Positions 38,024-47,700 of a stretch of DNA of 64,000 nucleotides are shown here, piece by piece. This DNA is from Lacinutrix sp. 5H-3-7-4 (lineage in GTDB: Bacteria; Bacteroidota; Bacteroidia; Flavobacteriales; Flavobacteriaceae): positions 1,550,001 through 1,614,000 of the forward strand of contig NC_015638.1 in the NCBI RefSeq assembly GCF_000211855.2, read 5' to 3'. The position numbers and the translations under genes are program-made. How positions within the stretch are numbered: the stretch's first letter is position 1; every line of letters begins with the position of its first letter. The notes beneath the pieces were generated by a model, which was given only the letters and a program-made list of their open reading frames with translations, searched no databases and was not told the DNA's origin.

Positions 38024-39139
38024 ATGAAAAAAGTATTTAAAATCATTGGAATATTAGTGCTAGTTATTGCTTTAATATGGGTGTTAAAGTATTTTAAAGA
38101 TTCTAATTCAAAATCTGTAGAAGACTTTAAAACAGCAACACCATTCTATACATCAATAAACACTAAAACTGTAGCAACAGGAAAGCTAAATCCAGAAGAA
38201 GAAATCGAATTAAAGCCTCAAATAGCAGGAATTATTGATGAAATTCTTGTAGAAGAAGGAGATATTGTTGCAAAGGGAGATTTAATTGCTAGAATTAGAG
38301 TTGTACCAAACGAGCAAAGTTTAGTTGGCGCAAGCGGTCAAATATCATCAGCTAAAATTTCTTACAATAATGCCAAAACATTATACGATAGAAATAAAGC
38401 ATTATTTGATAAAGGTGTAATATCTCGTCAAGATTTTGAAAACAGCCAATTGTCTTTAAACCAAGCAAACGAAGCATTACGTCAAGCTCAAAATAATTAC
38501 CAAATAATAAAAAGAGGATCACTTTCTGGTGGAGGTTCTGCAAACACAAGTATCACAGCTCAAATACCAGGAACAGTACTAGAAATTCCTGTAAGAGAAG
38601 GAGATCAGGTAATAGAAAGTAATAGCTTTAATGCAGGTACAACTATCGCTACTATTGCAGATATGAGTAAAATGATTTTTGAAGGAAAAGTAGATGAAGC
38701 CGAAGTAGGAAAACTTGAAGAAGGAAAAGATATTAAAGTAATACTTGGTGCTATTAACGAAAAAGAATTTCCAGCAAAATTAACTTTTGTTGCTCCAAAA
38801 GGAAATGAAGAAAATGGAGCTGTACAATTTACAATAAAGGCAGATGTTGAAGTAGAGCAGTCTACAAAAATTAGAGCAGGATACAGTGCAAATGCCGAAA
38901 TTGAAATGGAAAGCAAGGATAGCGTGTTAGTTATTAAAGAATCTCTTTTACAGTTTAATAGAATAACTGAAAAGCCTTTTGTTGAAATTGAAAAAGAAGC
39001 TGGTAAGTTTGAAAAGAAAAACGTAGAGTTAGGACTTTCTGATGGAATTAATGTTGAAATTACCGAAGGTGTAGAAGAAGGAGATAAAATAAAAGTGTGG
39101 AATAAAGCATCAAAAGAAGATAATGAAGATGAAGACTAA
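38024..39139 (+). CDS. HlyD/MacA-type periplasmic adaptor protein
   Basis: A protein of 371 residues with an N-terminal membrane anchor (about 5-22). A split biotinyl-lipoyl-like domain is visible (ELKPQIAGIIDEILVEEGDIV and IPGTVLEIPVREGDQV), with an α-helical hairpin (about 105-165) and β-barrel and membrane-proximal domains after. The C terminus is very acidic (KEDNEDED). It links the inner-membrane ABC permeases to the TolC-like channel, and its last bases overlap that gene by 17 bases. Confidence 0.92.
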   Translation: MKKVFKIIGILVLVIALIWVLKYFKDSNSKSVEDFKTATPFYTSINTKTVATGKLNPEEEIELKPQIAGIIDEILVEEGDIVAKGDLIARIRVVPNEQSLVGASGQISSAKISYNNAKTLYDRNKALFDKGVISRQDFENSQLSLNQANEALRQAQNNYQIIKRGSLSGGGSANTSITAQIPGTVLEIPVREGDQVIESNSFNAGTTIATIADMSKMIFEGKVDEAEVGKLEEGKDIKVILGAINEKEFPAKLTFVAPKGNEENGAVQFTIKADVEVEQSTKIRAGYSANAEIEMESKDSVLVIKESLLQFNRITEKPFVEIEKEAGKFEKKNVELGLSDGINVEITEGVEEGDKIKVWNKASKEDNEDED

Positions 39140-40520
39140 ACATATTATTAAATTTACGTTAGCATTATTAATTAGTCTTTCTGCGACAGCACAAGAAAAA
39201 AAGTGGTCGTTAAAAGAAAGTGTTGATTATGCTTTACAAAACAACATAACAGTAAGACAATCATTATTAGACCAAAAATTAGCAGAGCAAGATTTAATAT
39301 CAGCTAAAGGTAATTTTTTACCAACTGTAAATGCTAGTGCTTCTCAAAACTGGAATTTTGGTTCTTTTATAGATCAAAACGGAAGTAGAATTTCTAGAGA
39401 TTCGCGTGGAAATGGTTTTGGTGTTAATGCAGGTGTAACATTATTTAATGGTTTCAGGAATACTAATTTGCAAAAACAGGCAGAGCTAGGTATAGAAAGT
39501 AGTAAAATACAACTTGAAGTTTTAAAAAATAACATTTCTTTAAATGTTGTAAATGCTTACTTAAATATTTTATTTAATAGAGAAGCAGTAAAACAAGCCG
39601 AAGAGCAAGTAGCTATAAGTCAAAGAAGTTTAGATCAGGTTCAGGAACTTGTAGATGCAGGAGCAAGAGCAAGAGCAGATTTGTTAGTATCTAAATCTCA
39701 ATTAGCATCAGATAACGAACGTTTAGTAAATGCTGTAAACAGTGTAGATTTATCACTATTAAATTTATCGCAACTTTTACAGTTACCAGCAAACGAAAAT
39801 TTTGATATTCAAGATGTAAATATAGATTTAACCGAAGCTGTATTGGCATATAAAAACTCTAATGAGATTTTATCTTATGCTTTAGAGAATAGACCAGAAA
39901 TTAAAGGCGCACAATTAAATATTGATAATGCCGAGCTTAATTATGAAATAGCTAGAAGTGCTTACTATCCAACATTAAGTTTAGGAGCAGGAGCAAGTAC
40001 AAGTTACCAACATTTGCAAGGGCAAAAAGATGTATTACAAATTGTAACAGGATTTGATGCTACTACAGGAGAACCAATTGTAGAGTTTCAAAAAAATGGG
40101 TTTGTAGAACAAATTGAAAACAACTTAGGTTATAATGTTGGTTTTAGTTTAAGTATTCCAATTTTTAATGGATTTAAAACAAAAGCAAGTGTTAAGCGTG
40201 CAGAAATTAGTAAAGAGCGTATTACTTTAGCATTAGAACAAGAAAAACAAACATTACGAGCTAATATTGAACAAGCCTATGCAGACGCAAAAGCATCATT
40301 ATTACAATACGAATCGTCTAAAGTATCTTTAGAATCTCAAGAATTAGCGTTTCAAAACGAACAAGATAAATACGATTTAGGTGTAAGTACATCGTTTCAA
40401 TTAGAACAAGTTAGAAATAGATTAATAAATGCACAATCATCATTTTTAAATGCAAAATATAACTATGTATTTAAAACAAAAGTGTTAGATTTTTATCTTG
40501 ATAAGCCTATAACTCAATAA
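39123..40520 (+). CDS. TolC-family outer-membrane efflux protein
   Basis: A protein of 465 residues with a signal peptide (ALLISLSATAQ). Two repeated halves of long helices and short β-strands follow, including LKESVDYALQNN at the start and the second-half counterpart after residue 230. These build the outer-membrane channel of the tripartite exporter. The start at 39123 overlaps the adaptor gene; ATG 39129 two codons later is equally possible. The operon ends here. Confidence 0.92.
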   Translation: MKMKTKHIIKFTLALLISLSATAQEKKWSLKESVDYALQNNITVRQSLLDQKLAEQDLISAKGNFLPTVNASASQNWNFGSFIDQNGSRISRDSRGNGFGVNAGVTLFNGFRNTNLQKQAELGIESSKIQLEVLKNNISLNVVNAYLNILFNREAVKQAEEQVAISQRSLDQVQELVDAGARARADLLVSKSQLASDNERLVNAVNSVDLSLLNLSQLLQLPANENFDIQDVNIDLTEAVLAYKNSNEILSYALENRPEIKGAQLNIDNAELNYEIARSAYYPTLSLGAGASTSYQHLQGQKDVLQIVTGFDATTGEPIVEFQKNGFVEQIENNLGYNVGFSLSIPIFNGFKTKASVKRAEISKERITLALEQEKQTLRANIEQAYADAKASLLQYESSKVSLESQELAFQNEQDKYDLGVSTSFQLEQVRNRLINAQSSFLNAKYNYVFKTKVLDFYLDKPITQ

Positions 40521-40526
40521 TATATC

Positions 40527-41204
40527 GTGACTATAATATTAAGCATAGAAACAGCAACAACAAATTGCTCGGTCTCACTATCTAAAAATGGTGAGACTTT
40601 GCATTTAAAAGAAGATTTTAATAATGATTTTTCTCATGCAGAGCGTTTGCATTTTCTTATAGAAGAGGTTTTAAAAGAAGCCAAAATAAAAAAAGAAGAA
40701 TTAAGTGCAATAGCAGTAAGTAAAGGACCTGGTTCTTACACAGGTTTGCGTATAGGAGTATCTGCAGCAAAAGGCTTGTGTTTTGCATTAGACATTCCGT
40801 TAATTTCTATTTCTACTTTAGAATCTTTAGCGCATCAGGTAAATACAAATGAAGGTATTATAGTGCCTATGATTGATGCTAGACGTATGGAAGTATATTC
40901 AGCTATATTAACATCAAATTTTGAAGTTTTAAGAGCTGTCGAAGCGCAAGAATTAGATGCTACATCTTTTAGCGCTGAGTTAGCTAAAGGAAAAGTACAT
41001 TTTGTGGGCAATGGAGTAGAAAAAACAAAAGCAATTATAGATAATAGCAATGCTGTTTTTGTAGAAGGTAAATTACCATCTGCAAACGAGATGAGTGCTT
41101 TGGCATATGCAAAGTATAAAAAAAGCGACACCGAAGATGTCGCTTATTTTGAGCCTTATTATTTAAAAGATTTTGTGGCTTTAAAACCTAAACCTAAAAA
41201 ATAA
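40527..41204 (+). CDS. tsaB: tRNA threonylcarbamoyladenosine biosynthesis protein TsaB
   Basis: A 225-residue protein with the start ILSIETATTNCSVSLSKNG and the family motif KGPGSYTGLRIGVSAAKGL. TsaB forms the TsaBDE complex that makes the t6A modification at position 37 of ANN-decoding tRNAs. The start is GTG at 40527, seven bases after the tolC-like stop. The stop at 41204 abuts the stop of the convergent mscS gene with no gap. A hairpin inside the last 30 codons looks like a terminator for the opposite strand. Confidence 0.93.
   Translation: MTIILSIETATTNCSVSLSKNGETLHLKEDFNNDFSHAERLHFLIEEVLKEAKIKKEELSAIAVSKGPGSYTGLRIGVSAAKGLCFALDIPLISISTLESLAHQVNTNEGIIVPMIDARRMEVYSAILTSNFEVLRAVEAQELDATSFSAELAKGKVHFVGNGVEKTKAIIDNSNAVFVEGKLPSANEMSALAYAKYKKSDTEDVAYFEPYYLKDFVALKPKPKK
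41114..41146 (-). terminator. Terminator for mscS located inside tsaB coding sequence
   Basis: On the minus strand AAGCGACA and TGTCGCTT (41123-41130 with 41138-41145) pair over 8 bp, with a C(UUCG)G-type loop plus one bulged T, followed by an uninterrupted T8 run. It lies about 60 bases past the mscS stop. On the plus strand the downstream T run is shorter and interrupted. Confidence 0.7.
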
Positions 41205-42017
41205 TTAGCCTTCTTTTTGTATTTCTACACTGTGAGGATATGGTATATCTATTCCTGCAGCATCTAGTGCTTCTTTAGTTTGTTCAATTAAATAAAAATG
41301 AACTTCCCAGAAGTCTTCTTTTTTTACCCAAACTCTTGTAAAAAAGTTTATAGAACTATCTGCTAGTTCTGAAACATTAATAGCTGGAGCTGGTTCTTGT
41401 AGTATTAAATTATTTCTTTTAATAACACTAAGTATAACTTCTTTTGTTCTTTTAATATCAGAATCATAACCAACACCAAATGTTAAATCTACACGTCTAG
41501 TATCTTCTGTAGAGAAGTTAGTAATATTACCATTACTTAAACTGCCATTAGGTATAATAATTTCTTTATTATCTGGAGTAGTAAGTTTTGTTGTAAATAT
41601 ATCTATTTCTTTAACTGTTCCAGCTTCACCTTGAGCTTCAATATAATCTCCTACTTTAAAAGGTTTAAATATCATAATTAAAACACCTCCTGCAAAATTA
41701 GCTAAAGACCCTTGTAATGCAAGACCAATTGCTAAACCTGCGGCAGCTATAATTGCTGCAAAAGAAGTTGTTTCTATACCAACGGTACCAAGCACAACTA
41801 TTATTAATACGATTTTTAAAATCCAACTTATTAAATCTAGTAAAAACTTTCTAAGGCTTATATCGTAATTAGCCTTGTCCATTGCTTTAGCAATACCTTT
41901 TAAAAGGTATTTAATTATAAATGTACCAACAATCCATATAACTATAGCCATTAATACTTTTGGCGCATAGTCAATGACGAGTTGGTAACCTTTGTCAATC
42001 CACTTTTGTAATTCCAT
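41205..42017 (-). CDS. Small-conductance mechanosensitive channel, MscS family
   Basis: A 270-residue protein with three N-terminal helices, the pore-lining Ala/Gly-rich third helix (AAAGLAIGLALQGSLANFAGG), and the MscS β-domain with FKVGDYIEAQGEAGTVKEI and an IPNGSLSNGNITNFS segment. It opens under membrane tension to release solutes in hypo-osmotic shock. The gene is convergent with tsaB, with zero bases between the stops. A 92-base gap separates it from the next upstream gene on the same strand. Confidence 0.94.
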   Translation of the reverse strand: MELQKWIDKGYQLVIDYAPKVLMAIVIWIVGTFIIKYLLKGIAKAMDKANYDISLRKFLLDLISWILKIVLIIVVLGTVGIETTSFAAIIAAAGLAIGLALQGSLANFAGGVLIMIFKPFKVGDYIEAQGEAGTVKEIDIFTTKLTTPDNKEIIIPNGSLSNGNITNFSTEDTRRVDLTFGVGYDSDIKRTKEVILSVIKRNNLILQEPAPAINVSELADSSINFFTRVWVKKEDFWEVHFYLIEQTKEALDAAGIDIPYPHSVEIQKEG

Positions 42018-42109
42018 TATGCTTTTATATTAAATTAATAGTACGAAATTAATAACTTTAAAAAAGCTTTACGTTAATGCTTTGTTATTTTTAATAATTA
42101 GAATAAAGT

Positions 42110-42466
42110 TTAGTTTATTAATATAATTATTAATGTAATTATTGCAGGAATAGATTGTATGTAAAATAATTTTATTTTTCCTGTAGAGTAAGCGCCATAC
42201 AAACCGGCAATAATAATGCAGGTTATAAAAAATATTAGTGTACTACTATTTTTAGATAGTATTGCAAAAACAATTCCGGAAGCCATGAAACCATTATAAA
42301 GCCCTTGGTTAGCAGCAAGCACTTTAGTGTCTTTGGCAAAGGCTTCGTTTTTTAATCCAAAGGCTTTTATTGTTCTTGGCTTGGTCCATAAAAACATTTC
42401 AAGTGCTAAAAAATAATAATGCAAAAAAGCGACAAGAAGAGAGAAGATTATTATTAGTATATTCAT
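42110..42466 (-). CDS. DUF1304 family membrane protein
   Basis: A 118-residue protein with four hydrophobic helices and the DUF1304 pattern HYYFLALEMFLWTKPRTIKAF, AANQGLYNGFMASGIVFA and AGLYGAYSTGK. No biochemical function is established for this family. It lies one base downstream of the DUF255 gene on the minus strand, so the two are probably co-transcribed. Confidence 0.88.
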   Translation of the reverse strand: MNILIIIFSLLVAFLHYYFLALEMFLWTKPRTIKAFGLKNEAFAKDTKVLAANQGLYNGFMASGIVFAILSKNSSTLIFFITCIIIAGLYGAYSTGKIKLFYIQSIPAIITLIIILIN

Positions 42467-42467
42467 T

Positions 42468-44507
42468 TTAATTTGTTTTTAATTGGTTAATGGCTTCGTT
42501 TGTATTTATAACTGGTAATTTACAAGTGTTATTAACACATACATAAATAAGTGTTTTATTTTCTACGTACCTGTTATGTAATAAAGGTAAGTTATTATTT
42601 CTTTCACTACATGCTACTATTTTGTTAGGTAAATACTCTTTATTTAAATCTTTCACTTTAATATTAGCTTTATCTCCTGTAATGGCTACTTCGTAAAAGG
42701 GCTCTGTAAAGTTTAGCATTAAACTCATCCAATTAGAAAAAGCCGAACCGTATTGATGTATTTCTGGTTTAATGTTATTTAGCATGTTTTTAGATGTCTT
42801 TAAATAGTAGTTGTTATTGTAGAAATGCGATAACATATAAAGGCAGTTTGCCATAATTGAATTACTAGCAGGAATTACATTGTCTCTATATTCTATTGTT
42901 TGTACAATTAGTTTTTTGTCTTGATTAGAGGTAAAGAAAAAGAGTTGACTTTCGGTATCAAAAAAAGTATCAAAACAATAATCTGTAAGTGCCTTAGCAT
43001 TGTCTAACCATTTAATTGTTGAGGTAACTTGGTATAAAGCTAAAAAAGCATCAATAGTTGTTGCATAATCTTCTAAAAAACCATTTATACTAGATGCTCC
43101 GTTTTTATAATTATGGTAAAGCGAACCGTCTTCTTTTAATTGATTGTTTAATATAAATTCGGCATTTTTTATGGCGCAATCTAAATAGTTTTCATCTTGT
43201 AAAACGCGATAAGCATCTACATAACCTTTAAGCATTAAAGCATTCCAAGATGTTAATGTTTTATCATCTAATCTTGGTAGGTTCCTTTTTTCTCTTTCTT
43301 TAAGTAAAATAGATTTCCAGCGTTTCTTTTTTTCTTTTAATTTTTCTAATGTTATATTCTCTTGGTTAGTGAATTTTAGATCATTTTTATCTCTAATAAG
43401 TACATAGTTTTTATGTTCCCAATAGCCATAATTATTTACATTATAATAGGTGGAAAATAATTTAAAATCGTCTTTTAAAAGTGTTTGTAATTCTTCTTTC
43501 TTCCATACATAATAGGCGCCTTCTTCTAAAACATTATCTTCAGTTAAGCTATCTGCATCTAATGACGAATAAAATATACCGTTTGTTCCTGTTAATTCTC
43601 TTTTTATAAACTCTAGTGTTTCAATTACTACATTTTCGTATAATTCGTTTTTGGTTAAAGCAAACGCTTCTGCATATAGGCTTACTAGTTGTGCATTATC
43701 GTATAACATTTTTTCAAAATGAGGTACATGCCATTTGTCGTCTACAGAATATCTAGAAAAACCACCACCAATTTGGTCGTAAATTCCTCCATAAGCCATT
43801 TTTGTTAGTGTAGTATTTACAAAATCTAGAATCTTCTTATCTTGTTTTTGATAACCATATCGTAATAAAAATTGATAATTATTTGGCATCATAAACTTTG
43901 GTTCCTTTCCTATTCCTCCTTTATTGGTATCAAAATATACAGACCAATCTGCTATTATTTCTTTTAAAAATGTGGTATCAAATTTTGGTTCATTAGTATT
44001 AGGTTTTATTAAATCCATAGCTTTAATGCCTTTCGCTAATTTGGTAGCATACTCATAAAGTTTGTCAGGATTTTTTTTATATAAATCTGAAATTTGATTT
44101 AAGGCATTAACCCATTGTTCTTTTTTAAAATATGTTCCGCCCCAAACAGGCCTTCCATCGGGCAGGGCAACTACATTCATTGGCCATCCACCACTACCTG
44201 TCATTAATTGAACAGCATTCATATATACTTGGTCTATGTCTGGTCGTTCTTCTCTATCAATTTTAATATTAATAAAATTTGAATTCATTACTATAGCGAC
44301 ATCTTCGTTTTCAAAACTCTCATGCTCCATAACGTGACACCAATGGCAAGCAGCATAACCAACGCTTATAATTATAAGTTTATTTTCTTTTTTAGCAAGC
44401 TCTAATGTGTTAGAATTCCAAGCTTTCCAATGTATAGGATTATGTGCATGCTGAAGCAAATATGGACTTGTTTCGTTAATAAGGTCATTAGTATATTTGT
44501 GTATCAT
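42468..44507 (-). CDS. DUF255 thioredoxin-domain protein (YyaL/SSP411 family)
   Basis: A protein of 679 residues. The N-terminal thioredoxin-like domain has NETSPYLLQHAHNPIHW and the CHWCHVMEHESFE motif (CxxC). The rest is an (α/α)6-barrel region like a cellobiose epimerase, with GGIYDQIGGGFSRYSVD and HFEKMLYDNAQL. Length is normal for the family, whose enzymatic function is unproven. The gene is divergent from the giant adhesin gene. A CAAAGTTA at 44577-44584 (TAACTTTG on its own strand) is a plausible -7 element. Confidence 0.9.
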   Translation of the reverse strand: MIHKYTNDLINETSPYLLQHAHNPIHWKAWNSNTLELAKKENKLIIISVGYAACHWCHVMEHESFENEDVAIVMNSNFINIKIDREERPDIDQVYMNAVQLMTGSGGWPMNVVALPDGRPVWGGTYFKKEQWVNALNQISDLYKKNPDKLYEYATKLAKGIKAMDLIKPNTNEPKFDTTFLKEIIADWSVYFDTNKGGIGKEPKFMMPNNYQFLLRYGYQKQDKKILDFVNTTLTKMAYGGIYDQIGGGFSRYSVDDKWHVPHFEKMLYDNAQLVSLYAEAFALTKNELYENVVIETLEFIKRELTGTNGIFYSSLDADSLTEDNVLEEGAYYVWKKEELQTLLKDDFKLFSTYYNVNNYGYWEHKNYVLIRDKNDLKFTNQENITLEKLKEKKKRWKSILLKEREKRNLPRLDDKTLTSWNALMLKGYVDAYRVLQDENYLDCAIKNAEFILNNQLKEDGSLYHNYKNGASSINGFLEDYATTIDAFLALYQVTSTIKWLDNAKALTDYCFDTFFDTESQLFFFTSNQDKKLIVQTIEYRDNVIPASNSIMANCLYMLSHFYNNNYYLKTSKNMLNNIKPEIHQYGSAFSNWMSLMLNFTEPFYEVAITGDKANIKVKDLNKEYLPNKIVACSERNNNLPLLHNRYVENKTLIYVCVNNTCKLPVINTNEAINQLKTN

Positions 44508-44576
44508 GGATTAATGAATTAACGCTAAAGGTGTATTAGAAATTAAAATTTAATGAAGATATATTATTTCACAAAT

Positions 44577-44584
44577 CAAAGTTA
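44577..44584 (-). promoter_or_regulatory. Possible -7 element for the DUF255 gene
   Basis: It reads TAACTTTG on the minus strand, matching TAnnTTTG, 70 bases before the start codon. The rest of the 287-base divergent gap (44508-44794) is AT-rich with no other clear signal. Confidence 0.4.
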
Positions 44585-44794
44585 ATCATTACAAGTTTTA
44601 ATAGCTTACAGATAAAACAAAGTTTAAAAAAAGTAATTTATTGGGTAGGATTTTTAACAGTAAAAGTGTTATATAACTATAGCTAAATTTATTAACTATA
44701 AAGGTTTAACAGTTTAAGGGCTGTCAATACTATAAAAAGTTAGTATTTATTAGTATTATTGTATACTTTTTAGACCAAAATAAACATATATATA

Positions 44795-47700
44795 ATGAGG
44801 AACTTTACGCTAATCATCTTTTTATTATTTATTTCCATTCCAGTATTTGCACAAGATATATTGATGCAAAACGGGACGTTTAACCAATGTTCAGGGACTT
44901 TATATGACTCAGGTGGGCCATCAGCAAATTATTCAAGTGATGAAAATTTTGTACTTACAATATGTCCAGATGGACCAGACCAGTTTATACAATTAGACTT
45001 TACTACTTTTGGAACACAAGGAGGAAGTGATATTCTTACAATTTATGATGGTGATGATACTACTGCTCCAGTAATTGGATCTTTTGATGGTGGTGGAGTT
45101 ACAAGTGATCCAGGAACAATTATGGCATCCATTACAAGTGCAACTGGGTGTTTAACTTTAGAATTTGTAAGTAATGCTACTGGAAATACTATTGGTTGGG
45201 CAGCAGATATTGATTGTTTTACAGATTGTCAAACTATAACACCTTCAATAGATTCTACAAATCCAGCAGTAAATGGAACAGGAGTAGTTCAAGTGTTAGT
45301 TGGTACTACTGTAGACTTTACAGGAAGTGCTGTGTTTTCTGAAGACGGCACAGGAGCAACTTATAATTGGAATTTTGGAGATGGTTCGCCTTTTGGAACC
45401 GGAGAAATGGTCTCTAATCAATTTGATACTATTGGTACATACACTACAACACTAACAGTTACAGACACAAATCCTTTAGGATGCTCTGAAACAGCAACAG
45501 TAACTGTTCAGGTTTTAGGACCTTATATTGATGTAGACCAAACAACATATACAGTGCCTCAATTAGTAGAAGATGTTTTAATTAACAGTCCTTGTGCAAC
45601 GGTATCCAATATTAACTGGAGTACAGGAACTAATTTTGGAGACGTAAATGGTATAGGCTATTTTAGTGCACTTCCAGGAGCATTTGGTTTTGATGCAGGA
45701 ATAGTTTTAAATTCTGGAGACGCTATGGAGGCCGAAGGACCAGAGTCTGGAATACAAAGTAGTGGTGGCGGTGCTTGGCCAGGAGATGCTGATTTAGAGG
45801 CCGAAATTAATACCGATTTAGATAATACTCCAGGTGACGATTTACCTGCTGGAAATTCAAGAAATGCTTCGTTTATAGAATTTGATTTTGTACCATTAGC
45901 CGATACTATTACATTCAATTTCTTATTTGCATCAGATGAGTATGGAGCGTTTCAATGTTCTTTCTCAGATGCATTTGCATTTTTACTTACAGATTTATCT
46001 ACAAATACAACAACTAATTTAGCATTAGTTCCTGGAACAACAGATGTTGTATCTGTTTTTACTGTTCGAGATAATGCTTTTGCAGGAGGATGTTCTTCAG
46101 AAAACCCAACATATTTTGATTCTTATCATGGCGCTGGTGGAGAACCTGCAGCAAATGCTCCAATAGATTATTTAGGGTATACAGTACCAATGGCGGCAAT
46201 TGCTAATGTAACACCTAATAATAATTATAGAATAAAACTTGTAGTTGCAGATGCTAGAGATACATCATATAATTCAGCAGTATTTTTAGAAGCTGGTTCT
46301 TTTAGTTTAGGAGGTGATTTAGGAGACGATATTACTATAAATGCTGGTACAGCAGAGTGCCAAGGTACACCAGTAGTTTTAGACACTCAATTACCTACTG
46401 CAACTCATACTTGGTATTTAGATGGTGTTGTAATTCCTGGAGAAACAAATTCAACCCTTAATGCTACTCAAGATGGAGAATATACTGTAGATATTACTTT
46501 TTCTGCTACATGTATGGCGTCAGATTCTATTATTATAGAATTTATTCCTGGCCCAACAATACAAGCAGTTAATACTATTACAGAGTGTGATGATGGTAGT
46601 GGAGCTGTTGTTTTTGATCTTACAGAAAACGATGCACCTGCTTTTGGAGCTCAAGATCAAACAGCAAATAGCTTGTCTTACCATAATTCTAATGCAGATG
46701 CCATGAATGGAGTAAATCCTATTGGAGATCCTGTAAATTATAATGGTACCGATGGAGAAATAATTTATATAAGAATTGAAGATAATACAGGAACATGTGC
46801 AGATATAGACATGTTTACTTTAGAATATTTAACAGTAGCTTTAAATGATGCTCCAGACATTGTGGTTTGTGATGATCTTTCTAATGATGGTCAAGAAGAG
46901 TTCGATTTAACAAACCAAGATGCAGCAGTTCTTGGAGCTCAAGCAGCCTCAGATTTTATTGTAACCTATCATTCATCTATAGCAGATGCAGATACAGGAG
47001 CAAATCCTTTAACAAGTCCATACACAAGTTCTGGTGAAATTATATATGTTAGAATTGAAAGTGTAGCGAGTAGTGTTTGTTATATTTCTTCTCAAAATGA
47101 TGCTGAAGGATTTACAATTACTATTAATCCTATTGCTGAAGCTGCACAGCCTTCAAACCTAGAACTATGCGACGATTCTTCAAACGATGGCGTAGAAATA
47201 TTCGATTTAACAACCGAGGAAGCAGTTATTTTAAACGGTCAAGATCCGGCAAATTACACGGTAAGTTATTACGAGCAACCAGGTGATGTAGCAACAAGTA
47301 CCAATGCAATAGCAACACCAGGAGCTTACCCAAATATGTCAAGCCCACAAACCATATATGTTCGTGTAGACGATAACTCTAATCCAGCATGTTTTGGCGA
47401 AACAAGTTTTACAATAACGGTTAATCCAGAAGACGATTCGACCTTTACCATGCAACCAACCTGTGATGGAGCTACTGTAGATACAGTAGCCACACCAGGC
47501 GGCACCTATGTATTAAATCCAGATCCTGCAGATGGCTCAGTAATAGATGCAACAACAGGAACAATAACCGACGGATTATCAGGCGCGAGTTACACTGTAG
47601 ATTATACAACAAATGGCACCTGTCCATCAACAAGTTCATTTACAGTAACAGTAGATATAACCAATGATGCTTCATTTACTATGAATGCTACCTGTGATGG

